Of a DNA stretch of 20,805 nt, positions 1-8,930 are shown in pieces; positions within the stretch are counted from its first letter, which is position 1, and the number at the start of each line of letters is the position of its first letter. The stretch spans positions 1-20,805 of the forward strand of contig CAISZB010000114.1 in the NCBI GenBank assembly GCA_903889845.1. Reading direction: 5' to 3'. Origin of the DNA: an uncultured Verrucomicrobium sp. (GTDB taxonomy: Bacteria; Verrucomicrobiota; Verrucomicrobiia; Methylacidiphilales; GAS474). A model generated the notes under the pieces. It saw only the letters and a list, made by a program, of their open reading frames with translations. It had not been told where the DNA came from and did not search any database. The translations under genes and the position numbers were made by a program.

Positions 1-243
1 CCCTATAGGAGTCTGGGCGTTTTGGCTCTCTCTTCCCACGCGGTACGTACCCTCGGAGATTCGGGGATTCAGCCGAGGCTGCGCCTCGGGAGGAGAAAAG
101 CCTCCACCGCGTGCTCTTCTCCCCACACGGGCTCTTAGCTGGAGGCTGAGGGGGCACCCCTCAGAAGCCTACAACGTGCGTCCGTCGCGACCCTCACGGG
201 TCCGCTCCCCGGTCCCGAAGGGCCGCAAGACCCCCGCGCCCCC
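1..243. other. Hairpin-rich intergenic region downstream of rfbA
   Basis: No credible coding frame is seen here. The stretch holds several short inverted repeats: the palindrome GGTACGTACC (42-51); a 7-bp stem with 3-base loop, CCGAGGC/GCCTCGG (73-89); an 8-bp stem CTGAGGGG/CCCCTCAG with a GCA loop (146-164); and a 5-bp stem GACCC/GGGTC (189-202). The block CCGGTCCCGAAGGG (209-222) recurs exactly at 18292-18305, so part of the region belongs to a dispersed intergenic repeat. No U-tract typical of an intrinsic terminator follows any stem. It may help end the rfb transcript or be a repeat cluster; the sequence alone does not decide. Confidence 0.5.
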
Positions 244-1158
244 TTACCGCGTGCCGTCTGCCGCCACCATCCGCAAATAATCCCCATAAGACGATTTCCC
301 GTACGCCTTCGCATTTTCGGCGATCGTCGCCCGGTCGATCCACCCCTTGAAGAGGCCGATTTCCTCCAGACAGGCCACTTTCAATCCCTGCCGGTTCTGG
401 ACGGCGCGGATGTAGTCGGCGGCGTCGATGAGGTTCTCGTGGGTCCCGGTGTCGAGCCAGGCCGTGCCGCGGCTCAGGACCTCGACGTGGAGGGTGCCCT
501 CGGCGAGGTAGCGGCGGTTGAGGTCGGTGATCTCGATCTCGCCCCGGGGCGAGGGGCGGAGCGCGGCGGCGTAGGCGACGGCGTGCCGGTCGTAGAAATA
601 GAGGCCGGGAATGGCGAGCGAGGAGCGGGGATGCTCCGGCTTCTCCTCCAACGAAATGGCCTTCGCCGAATTCGGCCCGGTGTGTTCGACCTCGACGACG
701 CCGTAGGCGCGGGGATCGACGACATGGTAGCCGAAGATCGTCGCCCCCTCGGTCCGCGCCGAGACGGCGACGAGCATGTCGGTGAGGTAGGCGCCGTAGA
801 AAAGGTTGTCCCCCAGGATGAGGCAGGAGGGCTCCTCCCCGACGAAGTCGGCGCCGATGCGATAGGCGTCGGCGAGGCCCCGGGGCTCGTCCTGTACGGC
901 GTAGGAGAGGGCGATGCCGTAGGCGGAGCCGTCCCCCAGGAGGCGCTCGAAGAGGGGCCGGTCGTGCGGCGTGGTGATGATCAGGATCTCCCGGATCCCC
1001 GCCAGCATGAGGACGGAGAGGGGATAGTAAATCATCGGCTTGTCGTAGACCGGCATCAGCTGCTTGGAGAAGGGAAGCGTGAGGGGGAAGAGCCGGGTGC
1101 CGGACCCTCCGGCGAGGACGAGGCCCTTTCTGTTCGGCGCAGTCGGAGGGGTGCTCAT
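244..1158 (-). CDS. rfbA: Glucose-1-phosphate thymidylyltransferase (RfbA/RmlA)
   Basis: Makes dTDP-glucose from glucose-1-phosphate and dTTP, the first step of dTDP-L-rhamnose and related sugar synthesis, in the cytoplasm. The 304-residue product has the nucleotidyltransferase signature LAGGSGTRLFPLT at residues 15-27, then SKQLMPVYDKPMIYYPLS with the Lys of the active site, and near the C-terminus GTAWLDTGTHENL, all typical of RmlA. The length is slightly above the usual 290 because of a short N-terminal extension. The ATG at 1158 was chosen because homology begins about ten residues later; no Shine-Dalgarno is visible upstream, where the sequence is pyrimidine-rich. The gene follows rfbB by 11 bases and is probably co-transcribed with it. 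The same frame stays open upstream, antisense-like in rfbB, but has no family similarity there. rfbC and rfbD are not in the window. Confidence 0.95.
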   Translation of the reverse strand: MSTPPTAPNRKGLVLAGGSGTRLFPLTLPFSKQLMPVYDKPMIYYPLSVLMLAGIREILIITTPHDRPLFERLLGDGSAYGIALSYAVQDEPRGLADAYRIGADFVGEEPSCLILGDNLFYGAYLTDMLVAVSARTEGATIFGYHVVDPRAYGVVEVEHTGPNSAKAISLEEKPEHPRSSLAIPGLYFYDRHAVAYAAALRPSPRGEIEITDLNRRYLAEGTLHVEVLSRGTAWLDTGTHENLIDAADYIRAVQNRQGLKVACLEEIGLFKGWIDRATIAENAKAYGKSSYGDYLRMVAADGTR

Positions 1159-1169
1159 GGGAAGGGAGG

Positions 1170-2252
1170 TCAGGCGGCGCCGAGGCGTTCCCGGGCGTAG
1201 CGGGTTTGAGTGATCGCGTCGGTCCAGGGGCGGTTTTCCAGGTACCAGGCGATGGTCTTGCGGAGGCCGCTGGCGAAGGTTTCCCGCGGCTTCCAGCCCA
1301 GCTCGGCGGCGATCTTCGCGCAGTCGATGGCGTAGCGGCGGTCGTGGCCGGGACGGTCGGCGACGAAGACGATCTGTTCCGCGTACGATTTTCCGTCGGC
1401 GTGGGGACGGAGGCCGTCGAGGAGCGCGGCGAGTTCCCGGACGAGGTCGATGTTCCGCACCTCGTTCAGCCCGCCGATGTTGTAGACCTCGCCGGGCGTC
1501 CCGTGCGCGAGGATGAGGTCGATGGCGCGGCAATGGTCGGCGACGTGGAGCCAGTCGCGGACGTTCGTCCCGTCGCCGTAGACGGGGAGGGGCTTCCCGT
1601 CGAGGGCGTTGAGGAGCATGAGGGGGATCAGTTTTTCCGGGAACTGGTAGGGGCCGTAGTTGTTCGTGCAGTGGGAAATGAGAGTCGGCAGGCCGTAGGT
1701 GTGGTGGGCGGCGCGGACGAAGTGGTCGGAGGCGGCCTTCGAGGCGGCGTAGGGGCTGTTCGGCGCGTAGGGCGTCGTCTCGCGGAAGGGGGGATCGTCC
1801 GGGGAGAGGGAGCCGAAGACCTCGTCGGTGGAGACGTGGAAGAAGCGGAAGGCGGCCCGTTCCTCCGTGCCGAGGCCGTTCCAGTAGGCGCGCGCGGTTT
1901 CCGCGAGGCGGAAGGCGCCGAGGGTGTTCGTGAGGACGAAGGGTTCCGGGCCGTCGATGGAGCGGTCGACGTGGGACTCGGCGGCGAAGTTCACCACGGC
2001 GTCGATCCGGTGGCGGGAGAGGAGGTCGGCGACGAGGGCGCGGTCGCCGATGTCCCCCCGGACGAAGAGGAGCCGGGGATCGTTCCCCAGGTCGGCGAGG
2101 TTCGCCGGATTCCCGGCGTAGGTGAGGAGGTCGAGGTTCACCAGAACCTCCGTCCCTTCGGCCTGGGCGAGCCGTTCCCGGACGTAGTTGGAACCGATGA
2201 AGCCGCACCCGCCGGTGACAAGGAGGCGACGGGGGGCGGTGCGGGAAGACAT
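1170..2252 (-). CDS. rfbB: dTDP-glucose 4,6-dehydratase (RfbB/RmlB)
   Basis: Converts dTDP-glucose to dTDP-4-keto-6-deoxyglucose with tightly bound NAD, the second step of dTDP-rhamnose synthesis. It is an extended short-chain dehydrogenase of 360 residues from this start. The NAD-binding TGGCGFIGSNYV lies close to the N-terminus. The dehydratase STDEVFGSL has the catalytic Thr-Asp-Glu at about residues 132-134. The YAASK motif has Tyr158 and Lys162. The start at 2252 is preferred over an in-frame ATG at 2261 because AAGGG sits about nine bases before the former and abuts the latter; the alternative would add three residues. It lies between pdxH (about 50 bases upstream) and rfbA (11 bases downstream) on the same strand, so the pair with rfbA is probably one transcription unit. 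Confidence 0.95.
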   Translation of the reverse strand: MSSRTAPRRLLVTGGCGFIGSNYVRERLAQAEGTEVLVNLDLLTYAGNPANLADLGNDPRLLFVRGDIGDRALVADLLSRHRIDAVVNFAAESHVDRSIDGPEPFVLTNTLGAFRLAETARAYWNGLGTEERAAFRFFHVSTDEVFGSLSPDDPPFRETTPYAPNSPYAASKAASDHFVRAAHHTYGLPTLISHCTNNYGPYQFPEKLIPLMLLNALDGKPLPVYGDGTNVRDWLHVADHCRAIDLILAHGTPGEVYNIGGLNEVRNIDLVRELAALLDGLRPHADGKSYAEQIVFVADRPGHDRRYAIDCAKIAAELGWKPRETFASGLRKTIAWYLENRPWTDAITQTRYARERLGAA

Positions 2253-2278
2253 GGGGGACATCCCTTACAGGAATCGGG

Positions 2279-2298
2279 AGCGGGTGCAACCCGCTTTT
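2279..2298 (+). other. Hairpin with short T-run in pdxH-rfbB gap
   Basis: AGCGGGT, loop GCA, ACCCGCT, then TTT on the plus strand. It looks like a weak terminator only when read on the plus strand, where no gene precedes it. On the minus strand it is a plain stem between pdxH and rfbB without a U-tail. It could weakly attenuate read-through or be incidental. Confidence 0.3.
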
Positions 2299-2304
2299 AT
2301 GAAG

Positions 2305-2997
2305 CTACGGCGACAGCCGCTCGATCACCCACACCCCGTTTTCCAGGCGGTAGCGGAGGCGGTCGTGGAGGCGGTTCGTCCGGCCTTGCCAGAACTCGAT
2401 CTTCTGGGGGACGACGCGGTAGCCGCCCCAGTGGGGGGGGATGGGGACCTCGCCGCTGCCGAAGCGCTCCTTCATCTCGGCCATGCGCTGGTTGATCGCC
2501 TCGCGGTTCGGGATCACCTTGCTCTGGTTGGAGACCCAGGCGCCGAGGCGGCTGCCGTGGGGACGATTGTGGAAATAGGCCTCGACCTCCTCCCGGGTGA
2601 TCTTCCCGGCGGTCCCCTCGATGACGACCTGCCGTTCCAGGTCTAGCCAGCTGAAGGTGATCCCCACGCGGGGATTGGCGTCGAGGTGGCGGCCTTTCTC
2701 GCTCTCGTAATTGGTGAAGAAGACGAAGCCGTGTTCGTTGAATTCCTTCAGGAGCATGATCCGGCCCCGGGGCTGCCCCTCCGGGGAGACAGTGGAGAGG
2801 AGCATGGCGTTCGGCTCCTGGATCTTTGCGTCGAGGGTGTCCTGGAACCAGCGGCCGAATTGGCGGAAGGGATTGGGATCGAGGTCGCCCTCGGAGAGGC
2901 CTCGCAGAACGTAGTCCCGCCGGAGGGAACTGATGGCGATGTCGCTCATCGCCGGGGAGGGATTGCCGGACGGGTCGTTGGGCATCGGATTGAGCAT
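2305..2997 (-). CDS. pdxH: Pyridoxamine/pyridoxine 5'-phosphate oxidase (PdxH)
   Basis: FMN enzyme that oxidises pyridoxamine or pyridoxine 5'-phosphate to pyridoxal 5'-phosphate, the last step of vitamin B6 salvage. The 230-residue product has the family layout: RRDYVLRGL near the N-terminus, the FMN-contact region RGRIMLLKEF followed by FVFFTNYESEKGRHL, NPRVGITFSWLDLERQV, and the C-terminal dimer and substrate segment EFWQGRTNRLHDR ending in RLSP, as in canonical PdxH. The family is usually 210-220 residues, so the internal Met17 (start at 2949) is a reasonable alternative. I keep the first ATG because a TATAAT box lies about ten bases before it, which would give a nearly leaderless mRNA. 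Downstream rfbB is on the same strand but functionally unrelated. Confidence 0.95.
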   Translation of the reverse strand: MLNPMPNDPSGNPSPAMSDIAISSLRRDYVLRGLSEGDLDPNPFRQFGRWFQDTLDAKIQEPNAMLLSTVSPEGQPRGRIMLLKEFNEHGFVFFTNYESEKGRHLDANPRVGITFSWLDLERQVVIEGTAGKITREEVEAYFHNRPHGSRLGAWVSNQSKVIPNREAINQRMAEMKERFGSGEVPIPPHWGGYRVVPQKIEFWQGRTNRLHDRLRYRLENGVWVIERLSP

Positions 2998-3006
2998 GGG
3001 GGCCGC

Positions 3007-3012
3007 ATTATA
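3007..3012 (-). promoter_or_regulatory. Candidate -10 box of pdxH
   Basis: On the minus strand the sequence reads CGATATAATGCGG, a perfect TATAAT ending nine bases before the pdxH ATG at 2997. No good -35 hexamer is seen at 16-18 bases. Transcription starting about seven bases downstream would leave almost no leader. Confidence 0.5.
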
Positions 3013-3072
3013 TCGACCGGTCCGGCGGGGGGCGAGGGGGAAAATGAGGGGGAAATCGGAATTTCTCCGTGT

Positions 3073-3098
3073 AACTCAATGAGTTGCCCGAGTTGCGA
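3073..3098. repeat. Small palindrome plus direct repeat between divergent genes
   Basis: The 13-base palindrome AACTCAATGAGTT (3073-3085) overlaps a GAGTTGC direct repeat (3081-3087 and 3090-3096) in the divergent gap between pdxH and the gene at 3167. The form suits a dimeric repressor operator, but no regulator is identified. Confidence 0.35.
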
Positions 3099-3166
3099 TA
3101 TTGTAACACTTCTTGACGAGGCCGGGGGTTGCGTCCCGCGCGGAATCCGGTCACACTCGCCAGTTC

Positions 3167-4641
3167 ATGGCCCGCGAAATCCTCACGACGCATCAAAAAG
3201 CCCTCAACGTCAACCTCGACCCCCGAAAATACGGCACCTTCGCCGAGATTGGGGCCGGGCAGGAGGTGGCCCGGTGGTTCTTCCGGGTCGGCGCCGCGGC
3301 GGGAACGATCGCGAAGAGCATGTCGGCCTACGACATGACGTTCAGCGACGCCATCTACGGCCCCTGCCAGCGCTACGTCAGCCAGGAGCGGTTGGAGCAA
3401 ATGCTCCACCACGAGTTCGACCTCCTCATCGAGCGCCTCAATGAGAAGCGCGGCGGGGAGACGACCTTCTTCACCTTCTCCGACACCGTCCGCGCCCGGG
3501 GCTTCAAGGGCGGGGACGAGTGTCACGGCTGGCTGGGCATCCGCTACCAGCTCCATCCGCGCAGCGCGCCGAATCAGCTCATCCTCCACGTCCGGATGCT
3601 CGACAAGGAGAACCTGCAGCAACAGGAGGCCCTGGGCATCCTGGGCGTGAACATGGTCTACGGCGCGTTCCACTACTCGAACGGGCCTTACGCCCTCGTC
3701 GAGTCGCTCCTCGACGGCCTCTCCCCGGAGCGGATCGAAATCGACATGCTCCGCGTCAGCGGGCCCGACTTCGCCGGCCTCGACAACCGGCTCCTCTCCC
3801 TCCACCTCGTGAAGCTGCGCTTGGCGCAGGTCGCGCTCTTCGGGCCGGACGGCTCCTCCCTCCAGCCCTCGGAGGCCCTCTACAAGAAGGCGATCCTGCT
3901 GGAACGCGGCAACTTCCGCCCGATCACCCGCGTCAACCTCGACATGCTGGCGAAGGCGCGGGAACAGTTCTACGCCGACCCGATCAACAAGGAGAAGAAG
4001 GTCATCGAGATCCTGGAGATCACGATGAACAACCTCCTCAACCAGGGCCAGGTCGACCCGAACGACTTCCTGGAGCGCGTCGATGTCCTCTCCTCCCTCG
4101 GGAAGACGGTGATGATCTCCAACTACGCCGAGTTCTACAAGCTGAGCGCCTTCCTCAACCGCTACACGAAGGAACTCATCGGCATCGTCCTGGGCATCCC
4201 CCTCCTGCGCGAGCTCTTCAACGAGGAGTATTACGCCGAGCTGCCGGGCGGCACGCTGGAGGCCTTCGGGCGGCTTTTCCGCAATCTCCTCCGTCTTTAC
4301 GTCTATCCCGGCATGGGCCACAACGGGGAAGTCGTCGGGATCGACAACATCCGGCTCCCCGAAGGGGTGGGCGACCTCTACCGGCACCTGCTGAACAACG
4401 CTATATCGAGGAAGTCCGCGCGGAGCGGATCGCCGACATCCAGTTTTCCTCGCATGAGGTGGCCCGGAAGATCCGCGAGGGCGATCCCACGTGGGAGGAG
4501 CACGTCACCCCCGAGGTGGCGAAGCTGATCAAGGAAAACGCCTACTTCGGCTGGCGCCGCCCCGGGGAGAAGCCCCAGTTCAGCGAGGGGACCCTCGGCT
4601 CCCAGGGCATCCCGATGGTGCCCGAAGGCGCGAAGGTGTAG
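3167..4641 (+). CDS. Conserved protein of unknown function, one -1 frameshift
   Basis: I do not recognise a biochemical function. The N-terminus MAREILTTHQKALNVNLD leads into a highly ordered block, KYGTFAEIGAGQEVARWFF then RVGAAAGTIAKSMSAYDM, which reads like the core of a conserved cytoplasmic family; I see no signal peptide or membrane segment. The frame starting at ATG 3167 runs well to about 4399 (LYRHLLNN) and then loses sense. The frame one base back continues with RYIEEVRAERIADIQFSSHE and ends at 4641 in a charged tail with FGWRRPGEKPQFSEGT. Adding one C at AACAACGC restores a 491-residue protein reading LLNNRYIEEV. The break is probably a single-base loss by sequencing error, though a real mutation is possible. 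No Shine-Dalgarno precedes the ATG. It is convergent with the nitrate cluster. Confidence 0.8.
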
Positions 4642-4727
4642 GAGGGAGCGAAGCGATTGCCTCCCGGCGCTGCAAATCCGTTTCCCCTTGGGGTACGTTG
4701 CGCTATCGCGCAGGCAGTCGCCCCCTC
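4642..4727. repeat. Imperfect inverted repeat between convergent genes (REP-like)
   Basis: The gap between the unknown gene and the nitrate reductase gene opens with GGAGGGAGCGA and TGCCT and closes with AGGCA, TCGCCCCCTCC, forming a long interrupted stem. Inside it is TGCGC-TATC-GCGCA (4699-4712). GCGCAGGCAGTC (4708-4719) is identical to the right arm of the palindrome at 18260-18293. It may work as a bidirectional transcript end, but there is no U-tract. Confidence 0.5.
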
Positions 4728-7055
4728 CTATTCCTCGGGAAACAACAACCCGCCGAAGAGATCGTCGAGGAGGTCGCGCTGGGAGGCGGGGACGACTTCG
4801 AGGCGGACGGCGGCGGCCTTGTAGGCGGGCTGCCGGGAGTAGGGATCGACGGTGGGGTGGGTGAGGAGGTTCGTCTCCGCGTAGTGCATCGGGAGGAAGA
4901 CCTGCCCGGGCCGGACGGCGGCGGTGACGAAGGCGGCGGCGACGACGCTCCCCCGGCGCGAGACGAGGCGGAGGGCGTCGCGCGGGCCGAGGCCGAGGCG
5001 GGCCGCGTCGTCGGGATGGAGCTCCGCGTAGATCGCCTTCGGGCGGAGCTTGCGGAGGACGGCCGATTTCTCCGTCCGGGTCCCGGTGTGCCATTGGGCC
5101 GAGGTGCCCCGGCCCGTGAGGAGGAGGAAGGGATATTCGGCATCGGGCGGCTCGGGCATCGGGCGCGGGGCCTCGAAGGCGAAGAGGGCCTTCCCGCCGG
5201 GGCGGAAGAAGGGGCTCCCCTCCTCAAAGAGACGGCGTTCCTGAACCGGCTCGCCCTCGCCCGTCCACGGCCACTGGACGCCCCCGGCGGCGTCGAGGTG
5301 GGCGTAAGGGCTTCCATTCCACTGCGGATCCCGACCGATGCCGGTGATGTCGCACGGGCGGCCCGCCGACAGTTTTTGCATCAGGCGGAAGACGGCCTCC
5401 GGGCTTTCCCACTCGGCCCGGCGGAAGAGGGCGGCGCATTCCCCGCCCCAGGCCTCGGCCAGGAGGCGGACGATCCGGAAGTCGGAGAGGGCGCGGCCCG
5501 GCGCGGGGGAGACGGCCTTCGAGTGTCCCATCCGCCGCTCCGAATTGATGAAGGTCCCCTCCTTCTCCCCCCAGCCCGCGGCGGGGAGATAGAGGTGGGC
5601 GAGGCGGGCCGTCTCCGTCGTCGGATACATGTCCTGGACGACGAGGCAGTCGAGCTTCGCCAAGGTCGCCTGGACCGTCCCGCTCCCGATCCAGGAATGG
5701 GCGGTGTTCGTCGCGACGACCCACAGGCCCTTGATCTGCCCCGCCTCGATCCCGGCCACGATCTGGTCGTAGGCCCAGGAGTCCCGGTCGGGGATCGCGG
5801 TTTCCGGGATGTTCAGGATCGAGGCGACCTCGGCGCGGTGGGCCGGGTTCTTGAAATCGCGCCCGCCGAGGAGGCCCGTCGTGTTCGAGTAGAGGCGGGA
5901 GCCCATCGCGTTGCACTGGCCGGTGATCGAGTTGGCTCCGGTCCCCGGCTTCCCGATGTTCCCGGTCATGAGGGCGAGGTTGACGATCGCCTGGGCGGTC
6001 CGCGTCGCCTCGTGGCCTTGGTTCACCCCCATCGTCCACCAGAAGGAGACCCGCTTCCCGCTGCCGAAGCCGATCTTTCCTGCCAAGGCGGCGATCGTTT
6101 CCGCAGGGAGGCCCGTCGCCTCCGCGACGGCGGGGAGGGCGAAGGCGGGGTCGGCGAGGAAGGCGGCGAAGGCGGCGAAGCCCTCGGTGCGGGCGTCGAG
6201 GAAGGCGCGGTCGATCGCCCCCGCCTCGATCAGGAGCCGGGCCAGGCCGTAGAGGAGGACGAGGTCCGACTTCGGCTGCAGCGCCAGGTGATGGGTCGCG
6301 GCCATCGCGGTCTCCGTCCGGCGCGGGTCGATGACGACGATCTCGGCCCCCCGCTTGTTTTGGAGGACCCGCTGCCAGAGGATCGGATGGGCGATGCAGA
6401 GGTTCGAGCCGACGAGGACGATGACGTCGGCCTCTTCGAAATCGGCGTAGGTGAAGGGCGGCGCATCGAAGCCGAACGATTCCTTGTAGGCCGCGACGGC
6501 GGTCGCCATGCATTGCCGGGTGTTTCCGTCGCCGTGGGCGATCCCCATGCCGAACTTCGCCACCGCGCCGAGGAGGGCCATCTCCTCGGTGTAAATTTGC
6601 CCCGTGCCGATCCAGGCGAGGGAATCGGGGCCGTGCCGCCGTTGGATCTCCTTGAACCGGGAGGCGAAGGCGGCGGCGGCGGTCGTCCACTCGACGGGAC
6701 GGAGGAGGCCTTCGCTGTTCCGCAGCAGCGGCGTCGTCCCGCGGTCGGGCGAGGCGAGGGGGGCCAGCGCCTCCCAGCCCTTCGGGCAGGCCATGCCGAC
6801 GTTCACCGGATAGTCGGCGGCGGGGGTGAGGTTGACGGCGCGGCCCTCCTTCAGGTGGATATTCAGCCCGCAGCCGGTCGAGCAGAAGCCGCAGACCGAG
6901 GTGACGACGGCGTCGGGCCGGAGCCGCGCGGGGACCTTCCCGAGGCCGAAGCCGCCGGGATCGAGGACGAGGTCCCGCGTCAGCGGCCCGTCCCATTCCC
7001 GCAGGGGAAGGCGGCGGGAGAGGAAGGCGGTGGCCTGGGAGAAAAGGGAGGGCAT
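4728..7055 (-). CDS. Assimilatory nitrate reductase, molybdenum catalytic subunit (NasA/NarB type)
   Basis: Reduces nitrate to nitrite at a bis-molybdopterin guanine dinucleotide molybdenum site. The 775-residue protein begins with the [4Fe-4S] motif Cys55-x2-Cys58-x3-Cys62-x27-Cys90. [11 protein letters not shown] places the presumed Mo-ligand cysteine at about 182. The middle holds cofactor segments [14 protein letters not shown] and [20 protein letters not shown], and the C-terminal molybdopterin dinucleotide-binding domain begins near [18 protein letters not shown]. There is no Tat or Sec signal (the early SRRLPL is not a twin-arginine motif), so it should be cytoplasmic. It is the last gene of the cluster, 12 bases after the DmsB-DmsC fusion and close to nirA, which argues for nitrate rather than formate or another oxyanion as substrate. 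No reductase domain or extra C-terminal iron-sulfur domain is fused, so electrons must come from a partner. Confidence 0.88.
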   Translation of the reverse strand: MPSLFSQATAFLSRRLPLREWDGPLTRDLVLDPGGFGLGKVPARLRPDAVVTSVCGFCSTGCGLNIHLKEGRAVNLTPAADYPVNVGMACPKGWEALAPLASPDRGTTPLLRNSEGLLRPVEWTTAAAAFASRFKEIQRRHGPDSLAWIGTGQIYTEEMALLGAVAKFGMGIAHGDGNTRQCMATAVAAYKESFGFDAPPFTYADFEEADVIVLVGSNLCIAHPILWQRVLQNKRGAEIVVIDPRRTETAMAATHHLALQPKSDLVLLYGLARLLIEAGAIDRAFLDARTEGFAAFAAFLADPAFALPAVAEATGLPAETIAALAGKIGFGSGKRVSFWWTMGVNQGHEATRTAQAIVNLALMTGNIGKPGTGANSITGQCNAMGSRLYSNTTGLLGGRDFKNPAHRAEVASILNIPETAIPDRDSWAYDQIVAGIEAGQIKGLWVVATNTAHSWIGSGTVQATLAKLDCLVVQDMYPTTETARLAHLYLPAAGWGEKEGTFINSERRMGHSKAVSPAPGRALSDFRIVRLLAEAWGGECAALFRRAEWESPEAVFRLMQKLSAGRPCDITGIGRDPQWNGSPYAHLDAAGGVQWPWTGEGEPVQERRLFEEGSPFFRPGGKALFAFEAPRPMPEPPDAEYPFLLLTGRGTSAQWHTGTRTEKSAVLRKLRPKAIYAELHPDDAARLGLGPRDALRLVSRRGSVVAAAFVTAAVRPGQVFLPMHYAETNLLTHPTVDPYSRQPAYKAAAVRLEVVPASQRDLLDDLFGGLLFPEE

Positions 7056-7067
7056 GGCTCTAATTTT

Positions 7068-8909
7068 TCAATTCTTCTCAAAGTGCCCCGGCATCTTCGG
7101 CGGCGCCGCCGAGACGAAGAAGAGGTGCCGCTCGACCGCTTCCCCGAGGAAGACGAGGCCTGTGACCAGGGCGCAGAGGGCGAGGTCGATCCGGTGGTGG
7201 ACGTGGCCCAGCATCAGGAGGAGGAACGGCAGGAGGAGGCCGCCGAGAAGCCCCGCCCCATTGCGGAGGCGCAGGAGGCCGCCGAGGGGGCCCAGCAGGA
7301 GGAGGGCCGTCTTCCGCCGGGGCGACCAGGTCCACGCGGGGATCTCCCCCGCCTCCGCCGCGGCGACGGCGGGATGGAGGAAGAGGATCGCCTCCCCGCC
7401 GACCTTCGCGACGGTGAGGAGGGCGAGGAGGACGAGGGCGGCGTCGAGGAGACGGTTCGGGGAGCCGCACCGGGCCAGGACGGGAAGCACCGCCGCCGCG
7501 CCGAGGAGGAGGACGGTGCCGTAGAAGCGGAAGGCGGTCCGCCACGCGCTCCAGGCGGCGCGGCGCGTGTCGGCGTAGATCATGACCGAGGTCCCGACGG
7601 CGGCGAGGCCGACGAGGACGGTGATCCGGGTCAGCAGCGCGTTGCCGGAGAGGCGGGCGACGGTGCCGCCGGTGACGTCGATCGCCTGGAGTGCGGCGGC
7701 TTCCCCCCAGACGGAGGCGATGAAGTGGAAGATCGGATCGACGAGGGCCGACGGCAGACGGCCCTGGGAAAGCGGTTCCAGCAGGAGGAGCGCCGTGCGA
7801 ACGACGACGATCCCGGCGAAGAGGCCGAAAGCGGCGATCTCCCGGCTCAGCCACGAGGTCCGCAGGCCCAGGAGCGCCCGCCACGCCCCGAGGGGGCGCC
7901 CGAGGTGGAGGAGGCTGGTCGCGATCCCGGCGAGGCCGAGCGCGGCGGCGAGGAAGAGGATCGGCTGGCGGACCTCCCCCGCGAAGCCGGGAGCGAAGCG
8001 GCGCAGGACGAGGTCGGCGGCGTAGAGGCCGACCGAGGCCTGCGTGAGGACGAGCATCCCGACGAGGGCCGGGTGACCGTGGTCCGGGCGGAGGCGGTGG
8101 ACGTCGGCGGGCCGGAGATCGGCGGGCGGGGTGCGGCGGGAGAGGTAGCGCGTCGTCGGCGCGGTGATCGCGGGATCGGGCGTGCCGGGGAGGAATTCCC
8201 CGCGCCGGGCGGCGGCGAGGGCGTCCTCCTTGCGGACGACGGCGATCATGATCGCCCCGTTCGGGCAGGCCTGGACGCAGGCGGGGGCCTCCCCGACGGC
8301 GAGGCGATTCGAGCACAGGTCGCACTTGCGGACGATGCCCCGGCTCGGCGAATACTGCGGGACGTCGTAGGGGCACTTCAGGATGCAGTACTGGCAGCCG
8401 ATGCACTGGTCGTCGAGGTGGCGGACGATGCCGGTCCGGGCGTCCTTCTCGTAGGCGAGGACGGGGCATCCCTCCAGGCAGCCGGGCTCGACGCAGTGGT
8501 GGCAGGCGGTCGTGATCGTCTGCTGGAAGGAGCCGTGGGAGCCGGGGGCCTCCGGGCTTTCGTGGCTGCCGTGGAGGAGGCCGACGGAGCGCCACGTCTC
8601 CTCCTCGGCCTTGTCGAGGCCGTTCAAACTATGGCACGCGGAGACGCACCCCTTGCAGCCGGAGCAGGCGTCGAGGTCGACGGCGAAGGCGTATTGTTCC
8701 CCCTCCGACGGCGGCGCGGCGGGCAGGAGGGCCTGATAGCGGCCCTCCATCGCGGGAGCGCCGCCGTGGCCATTGCGGTCATGACGCTCGTGCCGCGCGG
8801 AGAACCGCTCCACGGCGGAGAGGTCCCGCTGCTCCGCGAGGAGGCGGTCGATGAGGGTGGGGGTCGTCGTCGCGTGCTCCCCTGAAAAGGCTTCCCCGGC
8901 AGGACTCAT
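7068..8909 (-). CDS. DmsB-DmsC fusion: four-cluster iron-sulfur protein with membrane anchor
   Basis: Predicted electron-transfer partner of the adjacent nitrate reductase, moving electrons from membrane quinol. In 613 residues the N-terminal half carries sixteen cysteines for four [4Fe-4S] clusters (82/85/88/92, 136/139/144/148, 169/172/175/179, 196/199/211/215), as in DmsB. From about residue 280 there are roughly eight hydrophobic segments with the DmsC-like signature SLLHLGRPLGAWRALLG then SWLSREI. A DmsB and DmsC fused in this order is a single-chain version of two subunits that are separate in DMSO reductase. No signal peptide precedes the cluster domain, so it should face the cytoplasm. 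The ATG at 8909 has AAAGGT about seven bases upstream, the clearest ribosome site in the cluster. It lies 21 bases after nirA. Confidence 0.88.
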   Translation of the reverse strand: MSPAGEAFSGEHATTTPTLIDRLLAEQRDLSAVERFSARHERHDRNGHGGAPAMEGRYQALLPAAPPSEGEQYAFAVDLDACSGCKGCVSACHSLNGLDKAEEETWRSVGLLHGSHESPEAPGSHGSFQQTITTACHHCVEPGCLEGCPVLAYEKDARTGIVRHLDDQCIGCQYCILKCPYDVPQYSPSRGIVRKCDLCSNRLAVGEAPACVQACPNGAIMIAVVRKEDALAAARRGEFLPGTPDPAITAPTTRYLSRRTPPADLRPADVHRLRPDHGHPALVGMLVLTQASVGLYAADLVLRRFAPGFAGEVRQPILFLAAALGLAGIATSLLHLGRPLGAWRALLGLRTSWLSREIAAFGLFAGIVVVRTALLLLEPLSQGRLPSALVDPIFHFIASVWGEAAALQAIDVTGGTVARLSGNALLTRITVLVGLAAVGTSVMIYADTRRAAWSAWRTAFRFYGTVLLLGAAAVLPVLARCGSPNRLLDAALVLLALLTVAKVGGEAILFLHPAVAAAEAGEIPAWTWSPRRKTALLLLGPLGGLLRLRNGAGLLGGLLLPFLLLMLGHVHHRIDLALCALVTGLVFLGEAVERHLFFVSAAPPKMPGHFEKN

Positions 8910-8930
8910 GGATGACCTTTCTAGGGGTTT

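Noticed and set aside
244..2289. A fused 681-residue protein ending in RfbA
   Set aside because: The upstream part is Arg/Pro-rich out-of-frame sequence over rfbB; family similarity begins only after the ATG at 1158.
4391..4410. Programmed -1 ribosomal frameshift
   Set aside because: There is no slippery heptamer of the X-XXY-YYZ type and no obvious downstream pseudoknot; the two other breaks in the window point to sequence error.
4728..7055. Tat-exported (periplasmic) nitrate reductase
   Set aside because: The early SRRLPLREW is not followed by a hydrophobic core and lacks the usual twin-arginine context.
4491..8885. Open plus-strand frame of over 1,400 codons
   Set aside because: It lies antisense to two clearly recognisable genes, the nitrate reductase and the DmsB-DmsC fusion. 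Its translation is low-complexity Gly/Glu/Arg sequence with no family similarity; such frames are common opposite GC-rich genes.
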